A stretch of 64,000 nucleotides of DNA from Mrakia gelida. Lineage: Eukaryota > Basidiomycota > Tremellomycetes > Cystofilobasidiales > Mrakiaceae. Below, one piece after another: positions 1 to 10,600 of the stretch. Within the stretch, counting starts at the first letter, position 1, and each line of letters starts with the position of its first letter. The position numbers were made by a program, and so were the translations under genes. The notes below the pieces were generated by a model. The model was not told the origin of the DNA, ran no database searches, and was given only the letters and a program-made list of their open reading frames with translations. The stretch lies in the NCBI GenBank assembly GCA_024345305.1, contig BRON01000008.1:992001-1056000 (forward strand), in the 5' to 3' direction.

Positions 1-233
1 TTGTATAGACCCATCGATGAGCTTTTGAGTTCTGAAGTAGCTCTTTTCCTTGACACCTGATCTGAATTATCTCCAAAGCCGAAAAAAACTCACGAGGGTC
101 CAATTCTCTCTCGAGAGCTCGAGCTTGCCCCTGCTCCGTCTCGCCTCCTTGCCCACAACGGCCATCGTCTCCCTCTCGGAGACGTCCTTTCTTTCGTATC
201 TTCGCGCACCTATCCGGCCCCTGGCTTCTAATC
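1..233 (+). promoter_or_regulatory. 5' flank of copy A
   Basis: This is the leader and presumed promoter of the BRCT/Rap1-Myb gene that starts at 234. It is pyrimidine-rich near the start codon. I see no TATA box or other defined site. Confidence 0.4.
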
Positions 234-3200
234 ATGTCCACAGGTCCAAACCCATTCGGCTTCGTCGCTTCAGCATCGACCTGGGAGCAGCAACCCATCG
301 TCGGACATCCCCTTCCTCCTTCAGCCCTCTCCTCCTCCTCCTCCTCTTTCCTCACTCAACTCGCTGAACCGCCTCTCGTCTGGCCCTTCCCGGACCCAAA
401 GATCGCTCTCTACTTCGATCCTCTCTCCCCCAAAGTTCAATCTCTCCAAAAGACCCTCGAGGTGAGTCTCTTGAGCCCTTGAAAGAAGGGAAGGAAGGAG
501 AAATGTTGAGCTCGCGCGATTTTCTGTCCTTCCTCCCCTTCCTCCCTCCTTTTGCTGACCTTTCGTCGTTCTTGCTCTCTTTCACAGAGGAAAGCCTTAT
601 CCCTAGGACTCTCTCCATCCTCCTAGCCTACCACCGACATCAATCAAGCCTCCCACGTCGTTCTCGACCCCGATTTCGTCAACGAAAACCTCCCTCTTCG
701 ATCCCAACCTTCCCCTCGACGCGTCGTGTCCGTTCAGTGGATCGTTGATTCGTTTCTCGAGGAGAAGGCTCTTCCGGAGGAGGAGTACGATCTCAGTACA
801 CCCATCGAGGAGCCTTTGGAGGAGGAGGACGTCGAGATCGTCCAAGCGGAGGTGGAAGCTCGTCCTCGAAGCGCCTTCGTCGCCAAAGCTCGTTCCCGCC
901 CCGCCCCCAACGCCTGGCGTAGAGAGGAGGAGGAGGACATGGTTCGCTTTCTCGCTTCAGGTTCGAAGAAGGATGGCGACCTGCTTGAGACCTGGCACTC
1001 TTATCAACAGGACGTGAGCTCAGGGTTTCTCTTTCTTTTCGTCTTGACTCAAATCTGACGCTTTTGCTTTCCCAGCATCCCTCTCGGACTTCAATCGCCT
1101 ACAGGCGGCAGCACTACATAAGGAAGAAGGTATCTTTCAATCCGAAGGTCGCTAAGCTCAGAGCTGCCGCCGACGGAGGACTCGTCGTCGCGGATGAGAA
1201 GGAGGAGGACGAGAACGAAGAGGATCCCATTGCGTGAGTTTATGTATCTTGCTGTGTACCCTTCAACCTGACCCTCTGACGAATTTTTGCCGTCGCTCTC
1301 TCCTTTCAGTCCCTCGCGTCTCGATACCAACTACGTGAACGGATACGCGACACCGAAAGGTTGGCTCGTCGAGGAGGAGGAAGAGATGGCTCGGTTTATC
1401 GCCTCGAACCCTCAGAGGAACGAACAAGGGATGATACTATGGGAGCAGTACCAGAAGACAGTGAGTAGCTTAGGACTGAGAAACAGCTTTGTGGATCGAG
1501 TGTGCGTCGTCGCCGCGTCTGACGGACGGGTTCGCTTCCTCCTTCCCACCCAGCATCCGTCGAGGAGTCGCGTGGCCTACCGGCACCATCACCTTTACGT
1601 TCGAATGGAACAGATCGAGGCTCGGGTCGCCTCCCTGATTGCAGCCGACGGCGGTCACCCCATCGTGTACGAGCATCCCGAGGTTGTCGAGACGCGTCCG
1701 GAGGAGATCAAGGAGGATGAAGTCCTTCCTGTTTCGTGAGTATTTCTGTTATCGCACACTCCCATCGGTTTGGGCCCGAGGTGACACCTTACTTTTGGCT
1801 CTGCTTGACTGCAGGGAAGCTCGTTCCCAGCTCAAACGTCAACGACCGACGACCCTCGATCCTTTCACTCCCATCCCCCTCCAATCCATTCGACGAGACC
1901 GGGGTAGACAGCGAGGTGTGGTTGGCGGTCATCGAGGCTGCTTCAGCTGTAGAAAGACTAGGACTTGTTCTCAGTGGTACCGGTACAACGAACAGGAGGA
2001 CCGATCGTACTGCGGGAGTTGTCGCACGATCTGTTCGTCTCGTCCTTCCTTTTCTTCTTTGATTCTTTTCTTCTTTGAGACGCGACGGGTACGCTGGTTG
2101 CTGACCTTTATCTTTCTTTCTTCTATTCCAAAGGGCACGAAGCGAACAGGAGACAACCTGGGACTGGCGACGACGCGCTAATCTCAAGGAAGAGACGATC
2201 TCTCGAGGAGGAGGAGGAACGAGCAGAACGCTCAGGATCGTCATCGTTGTCGGAGCTTTCGGATTCGGACGCTTCGGAAGTCGATATCGGAGGTCATGGT
2301 TCTCAGTGAGTTCTACTTTCGAACGCCTCTCATGAATGAGGATGAAAGAGCGACCAGCTGATTCTCTTTCTCGCCGGCGCGTCGACCTCAACAGTTCAAC
2401 CGTCGCTTCCTCCTCTTCACTCACTCTTTCCGGCCATCCATGGAACGAGAGAGAGAAGAGTGATCTTCTCTCGCTTCTGATCAATTCGAACGGCAAGACC
2501 GCGAGCAAAATTGCGCGATTGTTCCACGAGAAGGTGAGTCTCTGGCTTCTCTCCTTTTCAAAGTCGAGCGAGGTCGCGTCTGATCTCCTGCCATCGTTTT
2601 GCAGCACCCCCACCGGGGCTTCAGCTCTGTGATCACGCGTCTGTCGCGTGGACGAGCTCAGTACGCGAAGGAGGTCCTTGAAGCCACCCTTCCCGTCGCC
2701 TCCACCGCCAGAGCGCCAACCTGGACCTTGGAGGAGGAACAAGATCTGTACCAGATCCTCGCTCTACGGGAGGGAAGCAGGAACGACTCCTTTCGGGCAT
2801 TTACGGAGAAGGTAAGAGTCTATCTTGCTCCTCGAGGTCGACGAGCCTTGCTGAATTCGCGTTCGTCGTTGCCCTTTCCTCCCTTCGTTTGAGACATTCT
2901 AGCATCCTCGACGGACCTTGGTCGCTTGCAAAAGTTATTACGAAGATCACAAGAGTGTAATCTACCAAGAGGTTGAGACCATCAAGAGACAGATGGAGAA
3001 GGACGAGATCTCTTCGAAGAGGAGGAGGATCAGCCTTCCGACCAAACCTCCCAACGCCGTCGCGTCGTCTTCCAACTCCCATCGCCTCTCCCATCCCTCT
3101 TCTCGACCGACACCCTCACGGGATCGACACTCCCGCCCGGTCATACCATCTCCACTCGTCCGAGAAGCCCCTCCTCCCTCTGCGTCACCTCGAATCAACG

Positions 3201-3714
3201 CCGTCGCGTCTTCGTCTCGCTCCCCCTTCGACCAAACCAACCTCGCCCCCTCCTCTTCTGTTCCCTCCTCGCACCTCACAATCGAGCCCACCACCTCCCT
3301 TTCCTCTCGGTCTTCCTATCTTCAATCACCACTACCGCTCCCAAATCCCCCTAAACCTTCCACCACCCAAGTGGACCTACCATCGAACGACGACGACCTC
3401 GAACCCCCCTCCTTCCTCACCCTCGGCGCCAAACCTTCCACCTGCTCCCCAACCTCTCCCTTCTGCCATCCTGCGGCGAAGACGGCTCTCCAACGTACAA
3501 CACCCTTTACCTCGTCGGGAAGGATCGAACGAGGAGGGAGGAGTTGGCGTGCGACGTATGCGAAGCTCGAGCGGTGAAGACGAGGACGAAGGCTGAGCGC
3601 TTGGGGCTGGAAGGAGAGGAGAAGGAGATATGGGTGACGGAGGTACTGGTGGAAAAGGGGGTGAAGCAGAGGAGGGAGTGGGTTTTTGGGAGGGAGGGCG
3701 GGAGGGAAGAGTGA
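234..3714 (+). pseudogene. BRCT / Rap1-type Myb / GATA-like zinc finger protein, copy A (broken)
   Basis: The gene is read through introns from ATG 234. Domains in order: a BRCT-like region (exons at about 234-462 and 588-1013) ending in RRVVSVQWIVDSFLEE with the conserved W. Myb 1 (WRREEEEDMVRFLA, then after an intron HPSRTSIAYRR). Myb 2 (GWLVEEEEEMARFIA, then HPSRSRVAYRH). A GATA-like finger near 1930-2030 (CFSC, 20 residues, CGSC). Myb 3 (near 2440-2690) and Myb 4 (near 2710-2990). Last come a KRRR motif, a Ser/Pro linker and a CX2C..CX2C knuckle. An intron splits each Myb just before its HP[SR]RT helix. The BRCT plus Rap1-Myb pairing is that of telomere protein Rap1/TERF2IP; the function here is unknown. 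Two lesions are visible: an in-frame TAG at 624-626 where copy B has TAC, and a 1-nt loss near 3467-3471 in the C-terminal knuckle. Beyond that frameshift the frame is open to TGA 3712-3714. Either lesion could be an assembly error. Confidence 0.75.
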
Positions 3715-4282
3715 GGTTGGGGGTTTGGGTTGGGTCCGGCGGACGCGTCTCGTTTTGGTTTTGGTTTCGTTCTCGTTGCTTCGTTTCGATCGTTTTCCTT
3801 TTCTCAAGTTTCCCTATCATCTGTCTACGTATCTGCACCTGCATTGTAACGACCCTTCAAACGCCCTCTCTTGCTTCCTTCACTCCCTCCCTTTCCTCGT
3901 TCATGACCCTCCCGCGCCCGTTCCTTTCCTTCTCTCTCTCTCTCTCTCTCACTTTCCCCATCTTCGTCAACCACAGCACTCATCGCGTAGTAGAAATTTC
4001 GTCAGATCAAAAAAGAGCTAAATAATCTAGACAGAAGACGTGGGCGAGCCGAGCTAAAACAAGAGAAGGCTAGTGTAGACGAGAACGAGCTGAGAGCGAG
4101 AGAGCGGTACAGATCGTAGAGTTACGAGGGAAACGAGATGAGGTAGAGATGTATGTTGAGAGCAAGAGGGACATGATACGAGAAGGAAAGGACCAAACCC
4201 AAAAATAGAAGGCAGAAAGGAGAGAGACGGCATATCGTTCGTTCGTTCGCCCTGAACGAGACGAGAGGTTTGAGAAAGGAGG
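3715..4282. other. Convergent 3' region between copy A and the GPCR gene
   Basis: This is presumed overlapping 3' UTR of two convergent genes. It holds a (TC)10 microsatellite at 3931-3950. Short ORFs on both strands here show no family signature. I see no other structure. Confidence 0.5.
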
Positions 4283-7252
4283 TCATACGTCGAGATGAGG
4301 TTGAGGTTGATGAGGAGTGGGATTGGGATTGGAGTAGGACCCTCCTCCTGAGCGGACGGGGTGGGGGGTGGCGAAGTGGCCTTGGGAGGTCTGCGAGAAG
4401 AAACGAGACGAAGAAAGAAAAGGTCAGGAACGCGGCGGGACGAAGAGCGATGGGAAGGAAAGAGAGACTCACCTTCCGACGAACGTCTCGTTTGACTTTC
4501 CATTCGACTACTCCGTAGATGGCGAAGTCGACCTGGCGAAAGAAATAGGGGGACAAGACGTCAGCTCGAGGAGAAAGACGCGTCGAGCAGAGGGAGAGGG
4601 AGAGAGTTGCTCACGATTCCTTGAGAGAAGATCATCCACCTCGAGACGGCCGAGAGGACTGGGATGGGTGAAGGGACGGCGAAGTCGCAGATGATTCGGA
4701 CGAGGGAGACGGAGAAGAGAGCGACGTACTGCGAACGGAAGTCCAGGGTTGGGTCAGAACGCGTCTCATCTCGCTCGAACGAGTCGACCACCCCAAGAAA
4801 AACGAGCGAGAAGAGAATAACTCACTGCTAGCGGAAATAAGATCATCAACATGCTCGCCTTCCTATTCAGGTAAGCATTCATGCTCTCCTGGTTCTCCCA
4901 CGCTCCACTCCCACTCCCACTCCCTCCTCCTCGTCCCTCCGCTTCCATCTTCGCTCCCCACGAGCTTTCTCTTCCAGCATCCATGACCTTGTTCCCTCCG
5001 CTCCCTAACCAAGCTCCCGATGGTGTCGCAGGTCCCGTCTGGTCCAGGATCTCCTTCAGAGAAAGTCCGTTTCGACCTCTCCCTCTCGCTTTCGTTCTCG
5101 ACGGCGGCGAGAGGGAGTCGACTTCCGACTCAGTTGAGTCGTCGTCCTCTTCTGGGTCTCCTTCGGAGAGAGTGGTTGTGGATTCCGATTCGGCTTTGGG
5201 ATAGGGAGTGGAGGATTGACTGAGGGGGGTTCGTGAGGAGGCGGTTTGGGAGGACGGTGAGAGGGAGGAGGGTGAGAGCGGTGGATTTGAGTTCGGGTTC
5301 GTTGTTGTCGTTGTCGTTGGTAGTGGATATGGAGATGGAGATGGGAAGTAGTCTTGGGGAGTGTGGTTGAGATTTGGAGAGGTGGGAGTGGAGGGAGCGG
5401 TAGTTCGAACGATGGCGACGGGAGGGTAGAAAGGGCTGACGGCTGACTCTCGCCGCGATCCTCCTCGAGGTGATTCGTTCGAGAGAGGAGCGATGCTGAC
5501 GCGACGACCGGTAGGGAAGGGTGCGAGATCCGAGGAGCTGTTGAGATTGGGGATTTCGAGGTCGAGGCGTTCCCAGGGAGCGTACTTCTCGTCGAGACCT
5601 CCTCCTGGTCGGGTCTGCATGGGGATCCGATCGCTGTCAGCGCGAGCGAAGGTAGCTGTGGGGCGGTGAAGAGGGGAAGGGATGTCCTCTCCTGGGATGA
5701 CGAGTCCGAGCGTTCGCTTCCTGTTCCACCACTTGAAGTTGGCCTCGTTCGAAGAGGTTGTGCTGCGAATCCGGATCTCGTCGATTTGGGAGTTGTTGGG
5801 CGAGGAGATTCGATCCGGGCGACGAAGGAAGATGAAGAGGCGGGTGTAGAGAGCGACGACGACGATGAGAACGACACCTCTGGGGACAAGAGACTGAGGA
5901 AAGCGAGGAAGAAAGAGAAGTCAGGACCTCGTCGAACGATGGAACGGACACGATCGGGCGCGTCGACGGCAAACTCACGTAGATATCGCCGAAGTACTCT
6001 GGGCCCTTCGCTGGGTCGAAGTAGCAGAAGCCAGATCGGAAAGCGAAGCCTGAGCATATGAAAGAGGGTCAGCTTCGACTCGAAAAGCAAGGGAAGACGT
6101 GCAAGACTCACCTGTGATCCTCCAGGCGACTCCGGCGGCAATGAACGAGAGCGCCCACGTCAACGGCAGTATCAGGGCCCAGAACCGTTGGAGAAGTCTC
6201 GTCGCCGAGGAGAGAGGGTGGAGGAGGATGAGGTAGGTCGAAACAGCGAGGGCAATGGCGCTGAAGTACTCTGAAAGAGAACGAGGACGGAGAAACAACA
6301 AAGCGCGAGTTCAGTTCTCCTCGTTCTTCGAAAATAGAGAGAGGAAGAAGGAACTCACGACTCCAGAACGAAGAGAGCAGCATGAAGGCGGTGAAGTTGC
6401 AAACTTTAGATGAAGGACCATGGCCTGTTGCGAGGTAGTAGGAAGGGGAGATGACACCGAAGATTCTGGGGGAGGAACAAAGGAAGGAAGGGAGGGTCGA
6501 TCAGGACCGAGGCTTCCTCTGTCTGCTCTCTTTCGCCGAGCTAGCTCTCTACCTCTAAGAAAGTGACAAACTGACCCCATAACCCTGTAGAGCGAAGAAG
6601 ACGGGCAAAACGAGTCAGTCAGTTCCTCGTCTGGGAAGGAAAGCAAACTTGATCGAAGGGGAGGCGGAGAAAGTCGAGTCGAGCTCTTCGCCTCAGGTTG
6701 TTTGACCTTCCTCCTCGTTCCTTCTCTTCCTCTTTGAGCCGCCCCACCCCCCCATCTTGCCAGCCACCTTCTACACCTCCTCCCCTCATCGAAAGGAACG
6801 AGAAAGAAGACTCACAAGTCACCGAACACGAGGAAGGAGAGCAGCCTCGTCCTCACTGTCGACGCCCCGGTTTTGATCTCCCTAAAAGCTAGACCTCCCA
6901 GAATTCCTAGAGCTGTTGTTCCGTTCGTACGACCATTCCCCAAAGCCAAAGAGAGTCAGCTCAGTTCTCTATGGACGAGAGTTAAGCTCTTCTGATGGTG
7001 GAGGTCTCGTCGTCGGCTTGATATCTAAGCTCGAGACCCGGAAGGAGCAGAGGGTTTCGCCTAGCTCCTTCGAACCATCGACCTCTGCCCTGTCTTCCTT
7101 CTCTTCCTTTTGACGATAGAAGCGAACTCACCTCCTAGCACACTCAGAGAGAGGAGCGCAACGTCTACTACGGACCCTACCTGACCCATGGAAGTCTTTG
7201 ATACTCCTATGAGTCCTCGGGCGACGAGGGAGGAAGGGGAGGAGGAGCTCAT
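4283..7252 (-). CDS. Git3/Gpr1-type G protein-coupled receptor
   Basis: This is a seven-helix receptor of the fungal nutrient-sensing (glucose/amino acid) class that signals through Galpha to cAMP. The start is ATG 7252-7250. TM1 spans the first intron (VVDVALLSLSVLGA). TM2 follows a basic loop (RTRLLSFLVFGDL) and is joined through a 9-nt microexon. TM3 contains YFSAIALAVSTYLILLHP, and TM4 lies near WALILPLTWALSFIAAG. TM5 contains RGVVLIVVVALYTRLFIFL. A Ser/Pro/Thr-rich third loop of over 250 residues follows. Then comes a Git3_C-like block with LNRKASMLMILFPLAV, a TM6/TM7 pair and VDFAIYGVVEWKVKRD. All exon phases agree. The stop is TGA at 4285-4283 after a His/Pro tail. The ligand cannot be read from sequence. 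It lies downstream of, and on the same strand as, the tricalbin gene. Confidence 0.85.
6576..6584 (-). other. 9-nt coding microexon in the GPCR gene
   Basis: The 9 nt read GGTTATGGG on the minus strand, with acceptor CAG before and donor GTCAG after. Joining the flanking exons gives FGD-L-V-M-G-IFGVISP, which keeps TM2 in frame. Without it TM2 loses Val-Met-Gly and runs together as FGDLIFG. Confidence 0.75.
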
Positions 7253-7680
7253 TCGAGCGAGCACCGACTCGTTCTTCGGTCGGCCTTTTGAGCTGCTGGA
7301 GTAGTCGCTGCTTGACGAGCGAGGAGGGAGTTGGCGTAGGAAGGGGTGCTATGAGTTGGGGGGGGGGGGGGGGCGTCGAATCTGAACCCCAAAGAGGGAA
7401 GGAAGGAGAGTCGAGGGCGGTGATTGGAGAGTCGAAGTTGGGGGACTCTTGACTCGGGCTCGTCTCGTTCAAGCAAGGAAAAAAGGAGCATCATTAGAAG
7501 AAACACAGAAGAGGTAGACTATACTAGACGAAGGACTAAGGGAAGGAGAGCTAAAGACGAGGTCCAAGAGGAGGGTATACATAGAGAGAGAGGGAAGGAG
7601 GGGGACGAGACGCGAACGAAGAAAGGCAGGACCGGAAAGGGAAGAGAACAAGCAAGAGATTTGTCGCCCGGCAGAACGTT
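7253..7680. other. Intergenic: tricalbin 3' end and GPCR 5' leader
   Basis: No gene is recognised here. The main feature is a G16 homopolymer at 7358-7373 (C16 on the coding strand of the GPCR), about 106 bases upstream of the GPCR start. The rest is presumed 3' UTR, promoter and leader. Confidence 0.5.
7358..7373. repeat. G16 mononucleotide run
   Basis: Sixteen consecutive G on the plus strand lie in the promoter or leader of the GPCR gene. Such runs are length-unstable and hard to sequence, so the count may be imprecise. Confidence 0.9.
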
Positions 7681-10600
7681 CTACTCGTCCTTCGGATCGC
7701 TCTTGTCCCTCCTGGAAAAGAACAACGACGAGACAACGATCAATTTGATGTCAGTCTTCGTTCGATCTGGACACGTGAAAAGATGGTCGACATCGCGAGA
7801 AGAGGGAGTGCTCGCGTCGTCGTCGTGTTGAGACTGACCTGGTGAGCGAGAACTTGCTGGGAGACGAGATGGATTTCCTCGAGCTGATGGAAGCTTGTCG
7901 AGGGGAGATGGGAGTGTTGAGGTTGGTGACGGATCCATTGTGGGATGAGCCTGATCCTCCAGCTTTGAACTCGAGGCGAAGTCGAAGGAGGCCTTGGCCT
8001 TCTCGAAGCTGAGGAAAAACGATAAGAAACAAGCGAACGATCAGAATCGAACCTTCGCACGAGGAGAGACACGAGGTTGATGAAGAGCTGACCTCGACAG
8101 CGACGTCAGCAGCGGGCATGGCAGGAGAGATGTGTCGCCAGATCTGAGGGAAGAAAGTGGGACGGAGGAAGGGACGCGTGATCAGCGAAGGAGTTTCGAG
8201 ACGAAGAGACGAGATGGAATTCGACTCACTTCAACCTCAGCTGTACCGAGGACCTTGTCCTTTCCGAGAGTGTGATGTTCGATGACCGAAACCGAAGCAG
8301 CCGTGTCGTTGGGACTCAGCGAGAAGTGAAGAGCGGACTCGTCCCTGTAAGCGAAACGAGGCGGAACGTCAGGTCTCGGACGATGTCTCGAGCACTTCTG
8401 ATAGCGATGATCTCGAACTTACCATTCAGGAGCTTGAGACTTGGAGGAGTGTCCAGTCTTGCGAGTCTTTCCGGCGATCTGAAAGAGAGGGGAATAAAGG
8501 GAGGTTAGCTCGAGCGAGAACGCGTCGAGATCTCGCTCGTCGTCGACGACCAACACTCACCGAGATCTGAACATGAGCCTTAGCTTCCTCGGCCAAATCT
8601 TTCACTCCGAGAACCGTAATGGCCAACGATCCACCGAGAGGCGAGGTTCCGTTCCCTTTGGCGAAGTCGTTGGCGACGAGCGAACCGTCGACGGGACTCG
8701 AGGTCTGACCTGAAGGAGGATCCTCGACGGTCTCCTCGACCAGCTGAGATTCGAGAGACGAGGAGCGAGGTCAGCGTCAGCGTCAGAGAGAGAAGCACTG
8801 AAGGGCGCAGCGAAACGACTCACAACATCGTTCCCTCCCTTGTCCTTCTTCTTGACGAGACCGATCTTCCTTCCAGCGAACCCGCCAACCGAACCAACTC
8901 CGTGACCGACTCCGACGACTCCGTGGAAGACTCCCTTTCCGACTCCAGAAGCTACTCCGAGAGGGATTCCTCCGACTTGACCAGCAGCTCGACCGACGGT
9001 GGAGAACGTTGAAGTGTTCTGCGAGAAAGAAGGGACAGCGAAGGTCAACGCGAGTCTTTTCGACCGAAAGTTATGAAAGATCGAAGACGAACCTTCCTAG
9101 AACGAGCGATGATGGCAGGCTGGAAGACGAGTCGAACTCGAATGGATCCCTTCTCTCCAGTCTTGGTGTGATGCAGAGGAAGGACCTTCTCCATGGATTC
9201 GAACGGGACGAGGTCTGCGAGGTCGATCTTTGCTGTTCCGAGACTTTTGGCGGTCTCCACTGCATCGAAGAACGAAAGAGATGGAGGCATTCAGTACAAG
9301 GAAGAGCATCGAGAAGGAGAGGTAGGCTCGCTCACGTTGATTCCAGTCGAAGACCTCAACCTCGAAGTCAGCGGCGACTCGAGAGAGCACGTCGACCTCG
9401 AACTTCTCGTTCCAGACTGGAGCGAGCGTCTTCTTCTTGGCTTCGGACTTGAAGACCTTCTCGTCGTTGAGGTTGAAGACGGCGTAGGGATCGGACTGAA
9501 GAAGCGGAGAACGGAGCCGAGTCAGAGGTAGTTCGAGAAAGGGAAACGAAGAACGGACGCGACGACCTTTCCGCTTCGATCAGCTCCCTTGAGCTCGGTT
9601 CCGTCGAGGAGCTGGACGTGAAGACTTCCAGTGTCTGCAGTCAAAAAGCAAGAACGAACTCAGCGAACGAGGTCAAGGAAAGAAGAGAGGAGGAGCACAA
9701 GATCGCGACTCACTGTTGGCACTCTCTCGGGGAAGCAGAACGATGTCGACTGGGACGATACGGGACTCGATCTTGACCGTACTCTTCCTTCCCGAACCAT
9801 CCTTGGCGAGGAGGCTGAACTCTTTGGGACCAGAGAGGGACTGTTCGAGGAAGAGTCGGGTGTCGAGGGAGATTTCGGCGAAAATATCCTCCTTCTCGCT
9901 CTCGTCGTTCTCGTTCAAACGAAGCGTAATCCTGGAGAGATCGAGTTCTCCGATGAAGCTCTCTCCAACGGTATCCCAGGTAGCGTGCGTGCTTCCGGAC
10001 TTCTGAGTCCCGAACTGTGAAGAAAAGAGCAAGGAGTGGAGGTCAGCTTCTAGTCTTCGTGAGCGAGAACGTGACGCGTCGCTCCTCTGGTTTGAGAACT
10101 CACCGATGGCCAGTATCCATCCCCAGTCACGATCTCCAATCGACTCTTCTTCTCGAGGTGACCAGATACGATGTTGAATACGAGGATCCCCGATGCTGTT
10201 GAAGGAAAGAAGAGAAGGAGGGGATACGAAGTCAGAACAACTTCTCGACGACGAGACGAGGGACCTTCTCTTCGCAAACTCACACGTCGCGAGCAACTCC
10301 TCCTTGGTGAGAACGATTCCAGTATCGACGTCCTCGTTGGCTGAGTGTCGGCCAGTATCGGTCGAAGCCCTTCCGTTGGGAGTGCTGGTTCGACTGGTCG
10401 CGCTGGTAGGGCTGGCGAGAGAGCTGGGTCCGGCGGTGGAAGTTCCGTTGGTCTTGGGGATGGGAGTGTTGAGCGGAGTCGCGGTCGTAGGAGTCTGAGG
10501 TTGAGCGTCGGCCGCAGCGTTGACTGATTTGGTGATGGAATCCTCCTTCGCCTCGAACGAGACTCCTCCCTTGAGGCTAACGGCGGGGCAGAACTCGATG

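Noticed and set aside
1789..2742. A 317-codon minus-strand open frame over copy A
   Set aside because: It lies antisense to Myb and GATA exons, has an Arg/Ser-rich random composition, and crosses the splice sites of the plus-strand gene. It is a shadow of GC-rich coding DNA.
5056..6141. A 361-codon minus-strand open frame in the GPCR region
   Set aside because: It crosses two good introns and is out of frame with TM5 and the Git3_C block.
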